Part shown: in pieces, positions 1 through 10,600 of the stretch
How positions within the stretch are numbered: the first letter of the stretch is position 1
Layout of the letters: every line of letters begins with the position of its first letter
NCBI GenBank assembly: GCA_001655205.1
Contig: LPNZ01006411.1
Coordinates: 1 to 21,921, forward strand
Length of the DNA: 21,921 nt
Source: Lenisia limosa
Lineage: Eukaryota; Breviatea
Direction: 5' to 3'
The notes under the pieces: model-generated
What the model was told of the DNA's origin: nothing
The model's database searches: none
What the model saw: the letters and a program-made list of their open reading frames with translations, nothing else
Made by a program: the position numbers and the translations under genes

Positions 1-242
1 CGCTCGATCACCCAAAAAAAATTTGGAAAAATTATGAAACAAAAAAGCGCAAAAATCAACTCTGATGGCTAACAACACACGATAGTTGAGAACAAAAAAA
101 CAAAAACAAAGAAAGCCCAGGCCAGTCGCTTCCGCAGCACCGCATCCCATTGCGCGTGCGGGGGATAAATATTAGGAATGGGTGCTGGGCAGTTTTCATA
201 ATAACACCAAAAACCCGATACTCCCCATAAAAAGCCACAAAC

Positions 243-2001
243 CTGGGGTAAAGCACGATCAATGGGCTGGAGCCTTACGAGGACTGACTCAATGAACCTG
301 GGGGGTCATTTGCATCACTTCAGGTGATGAGAAACTGAATCATTCCACCATTAACCATAAGCAATATATTGGACTTTGTTTCAAAGAAAAGAAAAAAGTT
401 CTGCCAAACAAAACGAGGAAATTTACACGTAGGTATTCAAGGTATTCGATTCCCACTTGTTGATTTCCTCCCTCTCTTCTTTTGTCGTCAATTTGAGGTC
501 TGCCATCTTTTGCCCAATATCTTCGCATTTCTTCTTACTAAACACGAAGACGACCACTATGCTGTAAATAGTCGAAGACAACAAGGTTAGCAATAAGGAT
601 CCAATATCAATCAATATTATCAAGGATATCTATCTATAATTTGTCTCCATTACAAGTGGGAAGTCAAAAAACCCAGCTTACGAGGTAAAAGTTCCTTCTT
701 CTGTAGTTTTTTGACAACAATGTTCCACTAAATGGTAAATCAACATGTAAACGGCTTCATTGTCTCATCAACAACAAAATCACACGCCAGCGAACTTTGA
801 TATCATGCGAAGCAGCGTTAGGACCCCTCTGGCCAACTGCCTGGTTGATTGCACGTGACTGGGCTGTAGAGCCACCCTTCACATGGCCTTGTCCTGGCCG
901 ACTGGCAGGGTTAAGATGGTTTCAAATACAGCAGCCTCAAATATTTTATTGTAGAAAGAGATTAGAAGTTACAATTTACACACTAAAGACAGTAATAAAT
1001 GTATGAAAAAAATACATACATAGCTACATGAATATAAGTTCACTACTGTTGTGATTTTGAGTTGCAGTACCCTCTTTTCTAAAAAAGGTTGCATCCATAT
1101 ACCCAGAGGTGTTAAATTTTCAAAATACTTGGATATTGGAAAGACAAAAAGTTCGTAATATTAATTCATTGTCCCGCCCTGTATGAACTAAGAAGAAATA
1201 TCAATGTAATACTGTATGAATATATCAATAATATTACTCGTATAGTGTATAAAAAAGGAAAAGCATACCCTCCCTTGGTTTGCTTTTGTCCCTGTTTATT
1301 TGGACCTTTGTCGGGACCACTGCTGCCCCTAGCGGTTGAAGGGCTTGGGGAACTGAAAAGTCACGTGAGCATTTGGGAGGAAATCAATTGATGAAATCAA
1401 GGTAATTCTAAAAATGTTGATAACTCATCCCCTTCTATATAGTATTTGGTGGGTGGGACAATGAAGAGCTTGTAAACAGCAGTAGCCCAAAAAGAGCATT
1501 GTTTTAATAAGTGAAGGAAAAACAAGATCTTAAAAACTGGCGCTTCAAACCCTCGGCCCATACCTTCCTGATTTATTGGCTACCAAAATAGCCTTGGTGT
1601 TAAACACGCCTCCCGGAGATAAAACCGGTACAATTCCATCTTCCTGTTAGGGAATATAAGGAAAATGTTGAAATATATGGTGAGTTTATCTTCTACAGTC
1701 CAAACAAGACGGAATGTCTTGACAAATCCTCTATTATCAAATCCACAGTCTTATTCGGATACCCCATATTATATTCCATTGCTTCAATAATGTAAATATT
1801 TGAAAAAAAAAAAAACATGCAACAATAACATTCCATAAATATCCAGTGAACACCCTAAAACGTAGATCATCAGTTATTACAAATATCGGATAACTGAGTC
1901 AAGGATTCATTATTAATAATACAGAAAAGCCTCGGGTGCTCACATCAGGACCTGCACGACCATCAGGATTGAAGAGGAGACAGTGTTCTAAGGGCACGGG
2001 T
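243..2001 (-). CDS. SKIC2: SKI2 inter-lobe linker and start of RecA2
   Basis: Exons 2001-1944 ([15 protein letters not shown]), 1643-1564 ([13 protein letters not shown]), 1352-1269, 901-796, 727-682, 556-457 and 297-243. PVPLEH is the classic SKI2 sequence after RecA1. The 1352-1269 and 901-796 exons form a low-complexity linker rich in Gly, Gln, Ser, Lys and Pro, similar in composition to the RGG-like insert of yeast Ski2 at the same place. Exon 727-682 encodes [12 protein letters not shown], and 556-457 continues [17 protein letters not shown], which is the RecA2 start. Exon 297-243 gives [16 protein letters not shown]. Nothing recognisable as the next exon (an LLxRGIxVHHSG motif) is visible in 1-242, so the gene continues leftward. 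The 902-1268 intron is about 370 bases and contains half of an inverted repeat pair. Confidence 0.88.
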
Positions 2002-5000
2002 CTGGACAAGATGATTTAAACAGAATCATAATTTACAGAAAAACTTTGATAAAATATACATACTGTCTATCAATAATTCTTCAAATGCAAATTCTCCATT
2101 CATCTTGAATAACGGTCAAGACTACCCTGTCAGCAGGCCCCACCTTTTGTTGGTGGTGGTGACGAAGACCTTCTTCCTCTTTGTCCTTCCTATCCAGTCG
2201 GCAAACTCGAGTGCGTTGGGCACCTGAAGTGTAATAAAATGCGGAAATGGATAAAAGTGTAAAAGAAAAAGATATATGGTTGGGACATAGCAGTCTTGCA
2301 AAAGAAGGAAGATGTAGTTATATATCACTTGAACAATGTCACTCCATCAAGAGAACTCCGATAAGAAAGAAAATGGAAGAGACAGATGGAGCAGAATGAA
2401 TCGCTGATTTATCAACACAAGAATACAATGCAAAAAGACATACAGTTGCCGAGAGCATGACAAGTCCAATGTGCTGTGGAAGCATTATGATGACTTCCTC
2501 CCAGACAACTCCTGCAAGTCCATTAACGCAAAAGGGATGATGATGATGGTGATAAATTGATGACAAGTAAATACCATCAAAAATGGGTGATATAGCTGCA
2601 TACTTGAGCTAATTCTACATATAGAGCTTCTGCGGTCCCAAAGACAGAATTTCCCGATAAATCCTCGATAAATATCGATATTTTTGAAGATCATTTTCGG
2701 ACCGCAGGGAAGCCCATACAAGACCACAACACGACAGTTCAACACAACGCCCACCTCGCTCTGGGTCATTGACATAGTGAACCTCATCAAAGATGACCCA
2801 CTCGACGTCTCGGATCAAGTCGGCACCGTGGTACAGCATGGACCGAAGCACTTCAGTCGTCATCACAAGGCATGAAGCAGTGGGGTTTATCTGAAATCGT
2901 TACTAACACTTCCACAGTGGAAATTCAGTTCATTAGAATATAGGATGTTAAAATAAACAGAAATCTACTTAAAATTGGATCCTGTCGAGAAATCCGCAAA
3001 CAAAAACGTTTAACAAATTATATGCACCAACCTGTACATCACCTGTGATGAGGCCAACATCGCCAAATTTGTCACAGAAATCTCTGTATCTGTAGAGTGA
3101 AAGATGACCAAATGCGGACTCAGTTTAATTTATTGAAGTTATGATAGTGAAGATATCCTTCATCAATGCGAAAACCACCAACTTTTGATTACTGAGGGTC
3201 TTAATTGGCGACGTGTAGATGGTCCTTGTGAGGTGTTTGGCGCTCATGGCAATGGCGTACTCCGCAGCCACCGTCTTTCCGGCTGGGTTGTGAGATATCA
3301 TACATGGCGATAATGAATTATACTAATATATCATAGCACACCTGTTCAACTTCAAATACATATAACTATGAATATGAAATATGGTTTTCTATGTATTAAC
3401 AAATAAATATGATATACGAGTTACATTGTCAAAAAAAAAAAAAGAGAAGTTGGCAAAAGTCGTCTTAGGGCTTCCACAAGGTCCAAAAAGATCGGCTAAT
3501 ATGTATATAAACGCCACAGAGTCACTACGACTGAATCACCATCAGGTATATCATATCATAAAAAATACTACAAAAGCCCCCACCAGATGTATGGGCTGCG
3601 ACGAAGACGTTTTCGCCTCTTTCGAGGTGTCGAATAGCCCGTTTTTGGAAGGGGTCGAGCTCAAAGGGGTACCTACTCGGTGACAAAAACGGAAATGCAT
3701 ATTAGGGGGGGAGCATAAACTGATCCTTCTGTTCAATGTATGACAGGAGTGACCCCCCCCCCTCCTTCTCATACCTCAACGCAGGGTCAAGGATTTCACT
3801 CCAAATGCTGTCAACCGGAGAGTTGTCGACTTCTGCCCATTTTGAGAGTTTTGGTGCCACGGCCCGGGTGTGGAGCTGCCCGGTGGCATACTACAAGGAA
3901 TAGATTAGGGTTCCATGATAGGACATCGGAGTTGTAGGGGACAAGAGATTGGATGAATTAGCATCAAATATCTTAATTGAATATTTGTTGTTAAACCCCC
4001 CACCTCCCGCCAGAAATCGCCACCCGCAAGTAGTGCGTCCAGTTCCTTTTTTGACAGCACTGAAGATGGCTTCTCCTAAACGGTTAATTGGGTCTTCTCT
4101 TGCAATATGATGGTAATTAGTGGAAGCTTAAGTTCTTGTGTTACTGTGTCAAACACTGATTTAATGATGCTTGATGTTCTGTTTGTACTTTTGTTTGATT
4201 GTGCTTTCAGAATGATCGTCCTTATACTGATTTTCACATCAATAGGTCCCCTCACCTTTGTCTCGGCTTCAGCTTCTTCTTCATTCTCAGACTCTGTTTC
4301 TTCAACTTCAATAACTTCAATTTCTTCTTCCTCTTCGTCGTCACTCATTTCAATGTTGATTCCTGGAGGTGAATAGTACCCGATGCACGGAAAATTTGTG
4401 ACGAGTTTGATCCTCAGAGCTTATTCAAAATAAACTGAGAGGACAAGTCTCCGTTTCGTGTCATAATGATACCTAGAAGTATGTTGACGGTATCCCATTA
4501 TTTTATTTGTTTCCCTAGATTTCTAATGTATATGAATATGTATTGCTTCTCTTAAAAAAACATACCAGGTGGAAGGATAGTGCTAGGAGCGTCTTCAATG
4601 GGGGGCCCATCCGTGCCCAAATCAACAAAAGGCATCGGTACCACCTAAATCCAGTCAAAAAACTTGGAAGATTAGCTACAGAATGCGGCAAATGCAACAA
4701 TTCTGTATATATTCAGNNNNNNNNNNNNNNNNNNNNNNNNNNNNNNNNNNNNNNNNNNNNNNNNNNNNNNNNNNNNNNNNNNNNNNNNNNNNNNNNNNNN
4801 NNNNNNNNNNNNNNNNNNNNNNNNNNNNNNNNNNNNNNNNNNNCAATACGACGATAAATATGCATATTGACAACTTCGGGTATCCTATAAGAGATACAAA
4901 GATAAAGATTAGGGCAATATTTTTTTTTGCAATGTAAGGACTAAAGGAAATTGTTTTTGTCAAGTCTTTAGTTAGGTGATGATCAATTCGGTTTCAAACA

Positions 5001-7119
5001 TAATATGATAAAGTGAGAAAACGATATTTAGGGATCAGAATAGCACAACATTGAGAGAAAAAACCGTATTTATTCTTGGCAAAGAGAATATACGTTTGAA
5101 CCAATTATTGTGTTAATGTCTAATCGGCTCCAAAATCGTTCCATGGTGTGGGAATACGCTCTGTTCACCAAGAGCCCCGCTCACTCTCAAGGACTGCACA
5201 GACACTTCATTAAGCTGAAGTGCTTCCCACCCGGGTGGAGTGGTCAATAGTTGGCCGTTCGCAGCTAAATACTCGATATCTGGGGTATCATGGATGCATC
5301 AGGGTGTTAAGTGGGATCTGGGGTTGATATTTATTTTGAAAAGATATGCCAAACCTTTTTTTTAAAAGAGAAAATTGGATAAAGCTAAGAAGGTAAAATT
5401 AAATCTCAGTTTATAATTAGGGTATCACTTTGTTCCGAAAAAGGACAATTTCACGATCGATCCTCAAAAAGAAGATTTTAGCTTTCGGGGTAGGTATAAT
5501 ATATATAATTATGTATTATATGATATTTCAGAGAGAAATGGTCCAATCAGACCAGTTGAAGGGAGTGGCTTGTCAAGAGCAGAAGCTGACGTCCCACCAG
5601 GCCTTGGTTGTGAGGCATGTCAATTCATGTGACACCATCAAGGACCAGTTTTACATGCAGTATTACATTGATATTTCTTCTTAGTTCATACAGGTCCGGA
5701 CAATGAAGTAATATTACGAACTTTTTGTCTTTCCAAAAACTTCCACCACTCCAACCTAAATGGCTGTTGTTGATGTGACCCTCGAACGAAATCGGCAGCA
5801 TCCTCAGGGGCTCGTGTCAAACTATTGGTCCCGTCCTAGAAACATAAGGCCAACTGTTTTTGGAAACTAGGGGTTCAACTAAGAAGCAGAGAATATTTTG
5901 TTCTGTAAGGGACACGAAAATACATGCAAGATTAGCCTGCAAACCTCAAGCAGCACCTCTTCAATTTGAGAAACATCCAAACTCAGAGGGTCCAACTAAG
6001 TAGAAATGAGAAACAAAACAAGTGTCCGTGCACAGAAAGTCAAAAGTCTATCTTAATCCCATATAATCTGCATCTTCTATGAAGATATGCACCAGCTTGA
6101 GATACCCCTCCACTATCCCCCATTCAATAATCGATGAGAGCCGCTTGGCCACCAACTTTAGCGACAAGTTGGGTTGAGCACGCCGCCAGACGGGGATGGT
6201 GTCGGAAGTCGGCCTCGGGCTGCCATATGCCCTCAGTAGCCGCAACTGCAAGATCGTCCCGTCCGTAGGACTCCCAGGACCACTGGGGGGGGGGGGNNNN
6301 NNNNNNNNNNNNNNNNNNNNNNNNNNNNNNNNNNNNNNNNNNNNNNNNNNNNNNNNNNNNNNNNNNNNNNNNNNNNNNNNNNCTGTAAAAATAAAAATTA
6401 TGGTGGAATTGGAAAATTATAAAAAACAAAAACAACACCAAAATCAACTTTATATGATGCTAAACTTTTGAAGAGGGTTGGAAACAACAAAACAAAACAT
6501 TCATCCCCAAGAATTTAGTAACACAGGAGAATGTAATACTAGCAAGAACTATAATACACCATACATGTTTGAAATACTGTGTGTTCAATAGCCACCTTGA
6601 TTTCAAACCGATATATCCCAGATAATACTTTGTGAATTGTTTCGTTCAAATCCCCAAAAGAAACAGAAGTGGCGACAAACCTTCAAAAGGTCCCCCATGC
6701 GAGGTACAACGTTGCCGTTTCTGTCAACCAAATGCGAGACATCTTTCATATCCATGCCATTTGACCCTTCGGGAAGGGCTGCTTCAGCCCACGGCAGCGA
6801 CCCATCTTTAGCATGACGGGGGTCAAAGAGAAAAGAAAATCTGAAGAAAACTCGAAAAGAAGACATGTCACCCTATAATTAATTTCCAAAAATAATTGTC
6901 ATTAAAAACTCCGTCAATAAAGCAGGAAGAGCCCTAGACTACCAAAATTCTCTCACCATTTTCAACATAGTGGGAAAGGGAGATATCTCCAAATATGCCC
7001 TTAGTCTGTGCTCGAAGAGGCTTAAATTCTGGTAAAATAGGCTCAGCAGCACTCGACAAGTCGCCAAGTACAGAGTCAAGCTCGTCAAGAAGGTCCCCGA
7101 AGGGGTTTAGCTCGTTCAT
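243..7119 (-). CDS. SKIC2: SKI2-type DExH RNA helicase (5' half, continues off left edge)
   Basis: This is the helicase subunit of the cytoplasmic Ski complex, which feeds mRNA 3'-to-5' into the exosome. Exons in transcript order are 7119-6957, 6850-6681, 6282-6157, 5995-5945, 5835-5756, 5264-5231, 4644-4566, 4362-4256, 4075-4004, 3890-3775, 3672-3584, 3282-3183, 3089-3032, 2890-2755, 2511-2444, 2223-2144, 2001-1944, 1643-1564, 1352-1269, 901-796, 727-682, 556-457 and 297-243. All junction phases agree, giving about 686 residues against a usual length near 1,250. The sequence [11 protein letters not shown] followed by [14 protein letters not shown] and LSATVPN is typical of SKI2 and unlike MTR4. 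RecA2 motifs V/VI, the arch and the C-terminus lie outside the window. Donors 796|gttcgc and 457|gtggga are weak, but phase and homology support them. The family call is nearly certain; single splice sites are inferences. Confidence 0.93.
1136..1217 (+). repeat. Dispersed repeat, copy A (inverted partner at 5655-5736)
   Basis: Over about 82 bases this segment matches the reverse complement of 5655-5736 with only a few mismatches. Shared landmarks are GGAAAGACAAAAAGTTCGTA and GTATGAACTAAGAAGAAATA. It lies in the SKI2 intron between exons 1352-1269 and 901-796. It is probably a fragment of a non-autonomous transposable element; no terminal repeats or coding capacity are visible. Confidence 0.85.
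2144..3282 (-). CDS. SKIC2: SKI2 RecA1 core: motifs I to III
   Basis: Exons 3282-3183, 3089-3032, 2890-2755, 2511-2444 and 2223-2144 encode about residues 363-510. Motif I is AHTSAGKT, split by a phase-1 intron whose acceptor is the CAG before CCGGAAAG. Motif Ia is [11 protein letters not shown], motif Ib is GLITGDVQ, and then comes [19 protein letters not shown]. Motif II is DEVH near residues 450-453 and motif III is SAT near 481-483. [15 protein letters not shown] follows. Every residue needed for ATP binding and hydrolysis in this lobe is present, so the gene looks functional here. The 2512-2754 intron carries a hairpin repeat described separately. Confidence 0.95.
2624..2712. repeat. Imperfect hairpin repeat in SKI2 intron
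   Basis: CTGCGGTCC at 2630-2638 is the reverse complement of GGACCGCAG at 2699-2707, with partly matching flanks (GCTT outside the left arm, AAGC outside the right). The loop starts CAAAGACAGAATTT and contains ATCCTCGATAAA. The same words occur in the elements at 8042-8107 and 13559-13610, which suggests a family of small foldback elements. Confidence 0.7.
3584..4644 (-). CDS. SKIC2: SKI2 acidic linker and entry to RecA1
   Basis: Exons 4644-4566, 4362-4256, 4075-4004, 3890-3775 and 3672-3584 encode about residues 209-362. ILPPG at the end of the first matches the IPPGF motif of SKI2 proteins. The second is extremely acidic: 35 residues that are mostly Glu/Asp after INIEMSDD. Then come [13 protein letters not shown] and [11 protein letters not shown], which matches the QWAIPVDATSPV region of the human protein. 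[17 protein letters not shown] is the Q-motif-like entry, and the last exon ends in FVAAHTS, the first half of Walker A, completed across the next intron. The opposite strand of the acidic exon shows a Ser-rich open frame that is only its shadow. Confidence 0.9.
4645..5230. other. SKI2 intron with assembly gap
   Basis: This stretch of about 590 bases lies between exons 5264-5231 and 4644-4566 and includes the N run 4717-4843. Minus-strand reading of 5140-5230 stays open in a second frame ([18 protein letters not shown]), but only the exon ending at 5231 joins both neighbours in phase, so this part is treated as intronic. The gap could hide a small exon. Confidence 0.5.
5231..7119 (-). CDS. 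SKIC2: SKI2 N-terminal region exons
   Basis: These six exons encode roughly residues 1-208, upstream of the helicase core. The ATG at 7119 opens [20 protein letters not shown]. The next exon holds a SLPW segment that may match the conserved PW of SKI2 N-terminal arms. The 5995-5945 exon contains SQIEEVLLE, resembling the GYKEVLLEN segment of human SKI2. The 5835-5756 exon contains NSLTRAP and a QQQPF end, like the NSLS and PF stretch of the family. The short 5264-5231 exon ([11 protein letters not shown]) resembles EPTITDLNTR of human SKI2. The first three exons join by phase only, and a gap (6297-6382) lies between the second and third, so a different 5' structure is possible. The acceptor of the third exon follows a run of about 12 C on the transcribed strand. 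Confidence 0.65.
5655..5736 (-). repeat. Dispersed repeat, copy B (inverted relative to copy A)
   Basis: This is the reverse-complement partner of 1136-1217. It sits in the SKI2 intron between exons 5835-5756 and 5264-5231, about 20 bases past the donor of exon 5835-5756. Both copies are in the same transcript in opposite orientation and could pair. An open frame on the plus strand at 5430-5684 overlaps it and has no family resemblance. Confidence 0.85.
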
Positions 7120-7588
7120 TATCTACACTTTTGTTATTAAGCACTAGCACAACTGGAAAATAGTCATTTAGAGCATTTACAGTCATGTGTGTAGAGTGAT
7201 ATGTGATTTCATAAATATGCGCGTGATAGCGCAAGCTGCGCTTTGCTTTTGTTCCAAATCTGTGGCCCTCTCCCTCTCCCCCCCTCTATTGCTCTTGAAC
7301 GATCTTATTTTTGTGCAATAAATTAGGAAATTTGGAAATTAGAGATACGGACTTGGATCTGACTTGGATAAGCAGCGTTTCGACTGCCACCTTTATTGAG
7401 CTGGTTTTCTTGAGCAGGCTTACCACAGAGGAGGTTAGTAAATGATAAGTACTTCAAATCTTGACTCTATGAACTTACCATTTTCTGTTCTGTCATCTCT
7501 TTTGCCCTTATTCCTGGAATAGTAATAGTTGATACAGTCACCTAAACAGTCTCCCTAGCAGTTAGCACCCGACGTCCTCGCCACCATC
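6957..7588. promoter_or_regulatory. Probable shared 5' region of SKI2 (minus) and HMG-box (plus) genes
   Basis: The SKI2 start codon is at 7119 and the proposed HMG-gene start is at 7589, about 470 bases apart and diverging. The interval holds a near-palindrome around 7228-7242 (AGCGCAAGCTGCGCT) and a C/T-rich tract at 7262-7289. No clear TATA box was found. A plus-strand stretch at 7300-7435 stays open without an ATG and ends at a gttagt donor; it could be a 5' untranslated exon. Confidence 0.4.
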
Positions 7589-7627
7589 ATGGTGGTGACC
7601 TTCGGTACCCGACCGCGAAGGGTGAAG
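7589..7627 (+). CDS. Proposed first coding exon of HMG-box gene
   Basis: ATG in a fair context (CCACCATCATGG) opens MVVTFGTRPRRVK and runs to a gttagt donor in phase 0. The basic RPRRVK would sit directly before an HMG box. The surrounding CCACCATCATGGTGG is nearly palindromic. A second frame is also open here and an upstream AG acceptor exists at 7558-7560, so the true start could differ. Confidence 0.45.
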
Positions 7628-10600
7628 GTTAGTAGAACACTCACTCACTACCTTTACACAATACAGTACCTTTTTTTTTCATGTAATGTTTTGGAAGATA
7701 CACCTGACCCTTGCTTTGCTACTAATTTTACAACATTACAACATTATCCATCTCACACCCCACCCGACTCGATAACTCGAGAGTGGGGTGAATCCAAACA
7801 CATCANNNNNNNNNNNNNNNNNNNNNNNNNNNNNNNNNNNNNNNNNNNNNNNNNNNNNNNNNNNNNNNNNNNNNNNNNNNNNNNNNNNNNNNNNNNNNNN
7901 NNNNNNNNNNNNNNNNNNNNNNNNNNNNNNNNNNNNNNNNNNNGAAGATTGCCGTTCACAGCACATGAAAGTCCCGGATCCCGCGGCTGTCACCGAAATA
8001 GCCAATGAAATTGTACCGGGCGCATATTCGATTGACGAACTAGAGCTTCACTTTCGGTCCCAAAAAAGACTGAATTTTCGATGTTTTGGAACCGAAAGTG
8101 AAGCTCTCTGACCGACTTTCAAGTCGAAATGATGAAGAGAGAACACGAGGGTTTATCATTGAAACTTGTCACTTTATCACATGAGTATCATACCTATTTT
8201 ATCACACTGACATAAATAACTATTGTTTTCCTTTGTTGATCAAAATGACACTGGGGGGAGGGGGAGGGGGGTCAGCCATTTTCATTCCACTAGTGGGCGG
8301 GAATGACACCTGAAGAGAAAGCTCCATTTGAAATGCACGCGATTGCTGACAAGGTTAGTTCCTATGAAATATAGAGCTTCACTTCGACTACAAGAGATAT
8401 TGGATAAATGTCTTTTGACGCTCTCATAAACAATAATTGCTTCACTTCAGCTGAATGACGCCTTTTTACTTATTTACTATGTGATTTAATATGACAGTAT
8501 AATCCCCCCTTTTTTTTTCTTTTAAGCATGATGTTGAGCATGATGTTGAGCATGACGTTGAGCATGATGTTGTCCCCTCGTATATCGCCTTTATTCTGTT
8601 TTAGTTTCGATACGAGAAAGAAATCCTTGAGTACAACAGAAAAAACGAGGAACGTATGTTTGGTGTAGTAGTTATTGACAACCTCCGTTATGCAGGCATT
8701 ATTCACAGTGATTGTTTTTTCGGGTCAAATTTTAGGGTGATTTGAATCGATTGTTGAAGAAAAGTTCTTACACCTCTGATATCTTTTATTTTTGGTGTTT
8801 CTGCAATTATACATGCATATCATTTTTATATCTCCTAAAATCTCACCATGACAGAAGCGAAACAACTCAGAATTGAGGAGCGACCGAAAAAACCGCTAAC
8901 TGCCTATATTGCCTTCAATAATGAGGTGAACAGGGAGTCACATTGGTCTAAGAACATTGCTACCCAAACGCACACACACCCACACACTCTCTCTATCTAT
9001 CTATCTATCTCTTCCCTCTGTCTCTTTTTTCACTTTTACATGATTATATTTTGATGTTTTTTACTTTCATACTAAGTCTGCTATCCTCTCCTCAATCATA
9101 TGATATTCAAAATTACCTCCACTACACCTGCAAATGTCTCATCCCCCAGATATCAATCATATTATACCTACCCTCACCCCCCCCCCCAGNNNNNNNNNNN
9201 NNNNNNNNNNNNNNNNNNNNNNNNNNNNNNNNNNNNNNNNNNNNNTAAACCCAAAGTGGGGAAGGGTGTAAAAGGTTGATGGTTGTGGTTTCTCATTGAA
9301 ACATTTCTCATCTTGTTCAGGTTCCTGAAGTTATGAATCGAGTGTCCCAGTTGTGGCGTCTTCTCTCCGAAGAAGACAAGCGGCCGTATTATGAGGTACT
9401 TGCATCGGGGAAGTTGATCGAATCGTTTACCTATTTTCGTTTTCCCTTTTTTCTTTTCTTACTTTTGCTCCATTAAAACGGCTATCAAATCATCCTCAAG
9501 TTGATACTTTTCGATCACAAACAAAATACCTCTTTTCGAGAGAGTCAGTTGCTGGCGGGACGGCGTTCTTGAAAACTGCGGCAGTTATATAACAGTAACA
9601 ATGCGAATGTTTTCAAATATTTCTTTGGTCCTTAGCGAACATTGACTGGAAGGGTGTGGCGGTAGCACCTTCGGAGATGGGAGGGGGGGGACAAAATCAA
9701 AACCCTCTCTTGAATCTCTCTTAGCGAGACACCCCTCAGTTATAGGGTCCGCGCCTGGGACTTCAGCCTCCGCTCATAGCCCTGGCACTCCTCTTTCATC
9801 ATCTTCTTCAGCTCTCAATTTCTTGCTGCTGCTCTTCGTTCTTGGGCATGAATGACAAATACAAGAACATCAAGGATCGGGTATGAATGACAAATACAAG
9901 AACATCAAGGAGCGGGTATTATTTTTGGCGGGAAAATCAGATGTTAGACGATTAGCCATCAACAAGACCCATAAAGATCAGTATAATCCCTAGTTAGGAG
10001 TCAGTAAAACATAGTTTTAAATTACGCATGGTTGATTGGCAAGCATGAGGCGTTTGGCTACTTCGGCTGCAGCGTCGGGTTAGTTCATTGGGAGTGGCAA
10101 GATAGGGTCGAAGTCAGCGATATAACATCAAACTTGAAGTCCTTAAACTTGGTGTGAAAATCGCGTGCTGGGCGAAAATCTCCCGTGTGCAGTACGGTTG
10201 TGTCATCGAACTTAAGAATGAAGCCCAAAGCGCCAAGACAATGGTCAACTGAGAAGGGAGTGACTGTGACACCATGTGTCACAAAAGGGTGGTCAGGGAT
10301 GCAAACATGCAAAAAATTGCCAAGGCCAGAGTTTTTGGCCTCAATGAAGGCGATGGTCTCCCTTGAGGCAATAACCTGACTACGATCAAGCTTTGCACTC
10401 TTGCAGGGGTCAATTTCCAACTAGGAGCTACAGATATGATATGATTGTGAAATAGCAAAAAAAAAAAAGCGAAAAGAAAAAACTTTACACACGAAGAGGA
10501 TACATGTCAATAAAGAATAGCAATTCAGGTAAAGAAAATGCATTTACACCAATACATCAGTTTATTATCCAATGTATGATATGAAGGCAAATGAGCGAGA

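Noticed and set aside
4107-4376. Plus-strand open frame rich in Ser, 89 codons
   Set aside because: It is the antisense shadow of the Glu/Asp-rich SKI2 exon 4362-4256.
5140-5264. Alternative frame of the SKI2 exon ([18 protein letters not shown])
   Set aside because: Its start phase does not match the preceding exon; the shorter 5264-5231 frame fits both neighbours and resembles human SKI2.
5430-5684. Plus-strand open frame of 84 codons
   Set aside because: It lies in a SKI2 intron, overlaps the dispersed repeat and has no family resemblance.
7300-7435. Open stretch ending in a gttagt donor
   Set aside because: It has no ATG and no protein resemblance; it is kept only as a possible untranslated exon.
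8848-9054. ATG at 8848 as the start of the HMG protein
   Set aside because: The ATG lies just before a good acceptor (CATGACAG) and the upstream box 1 exons join in phase, so this is an internal exon.
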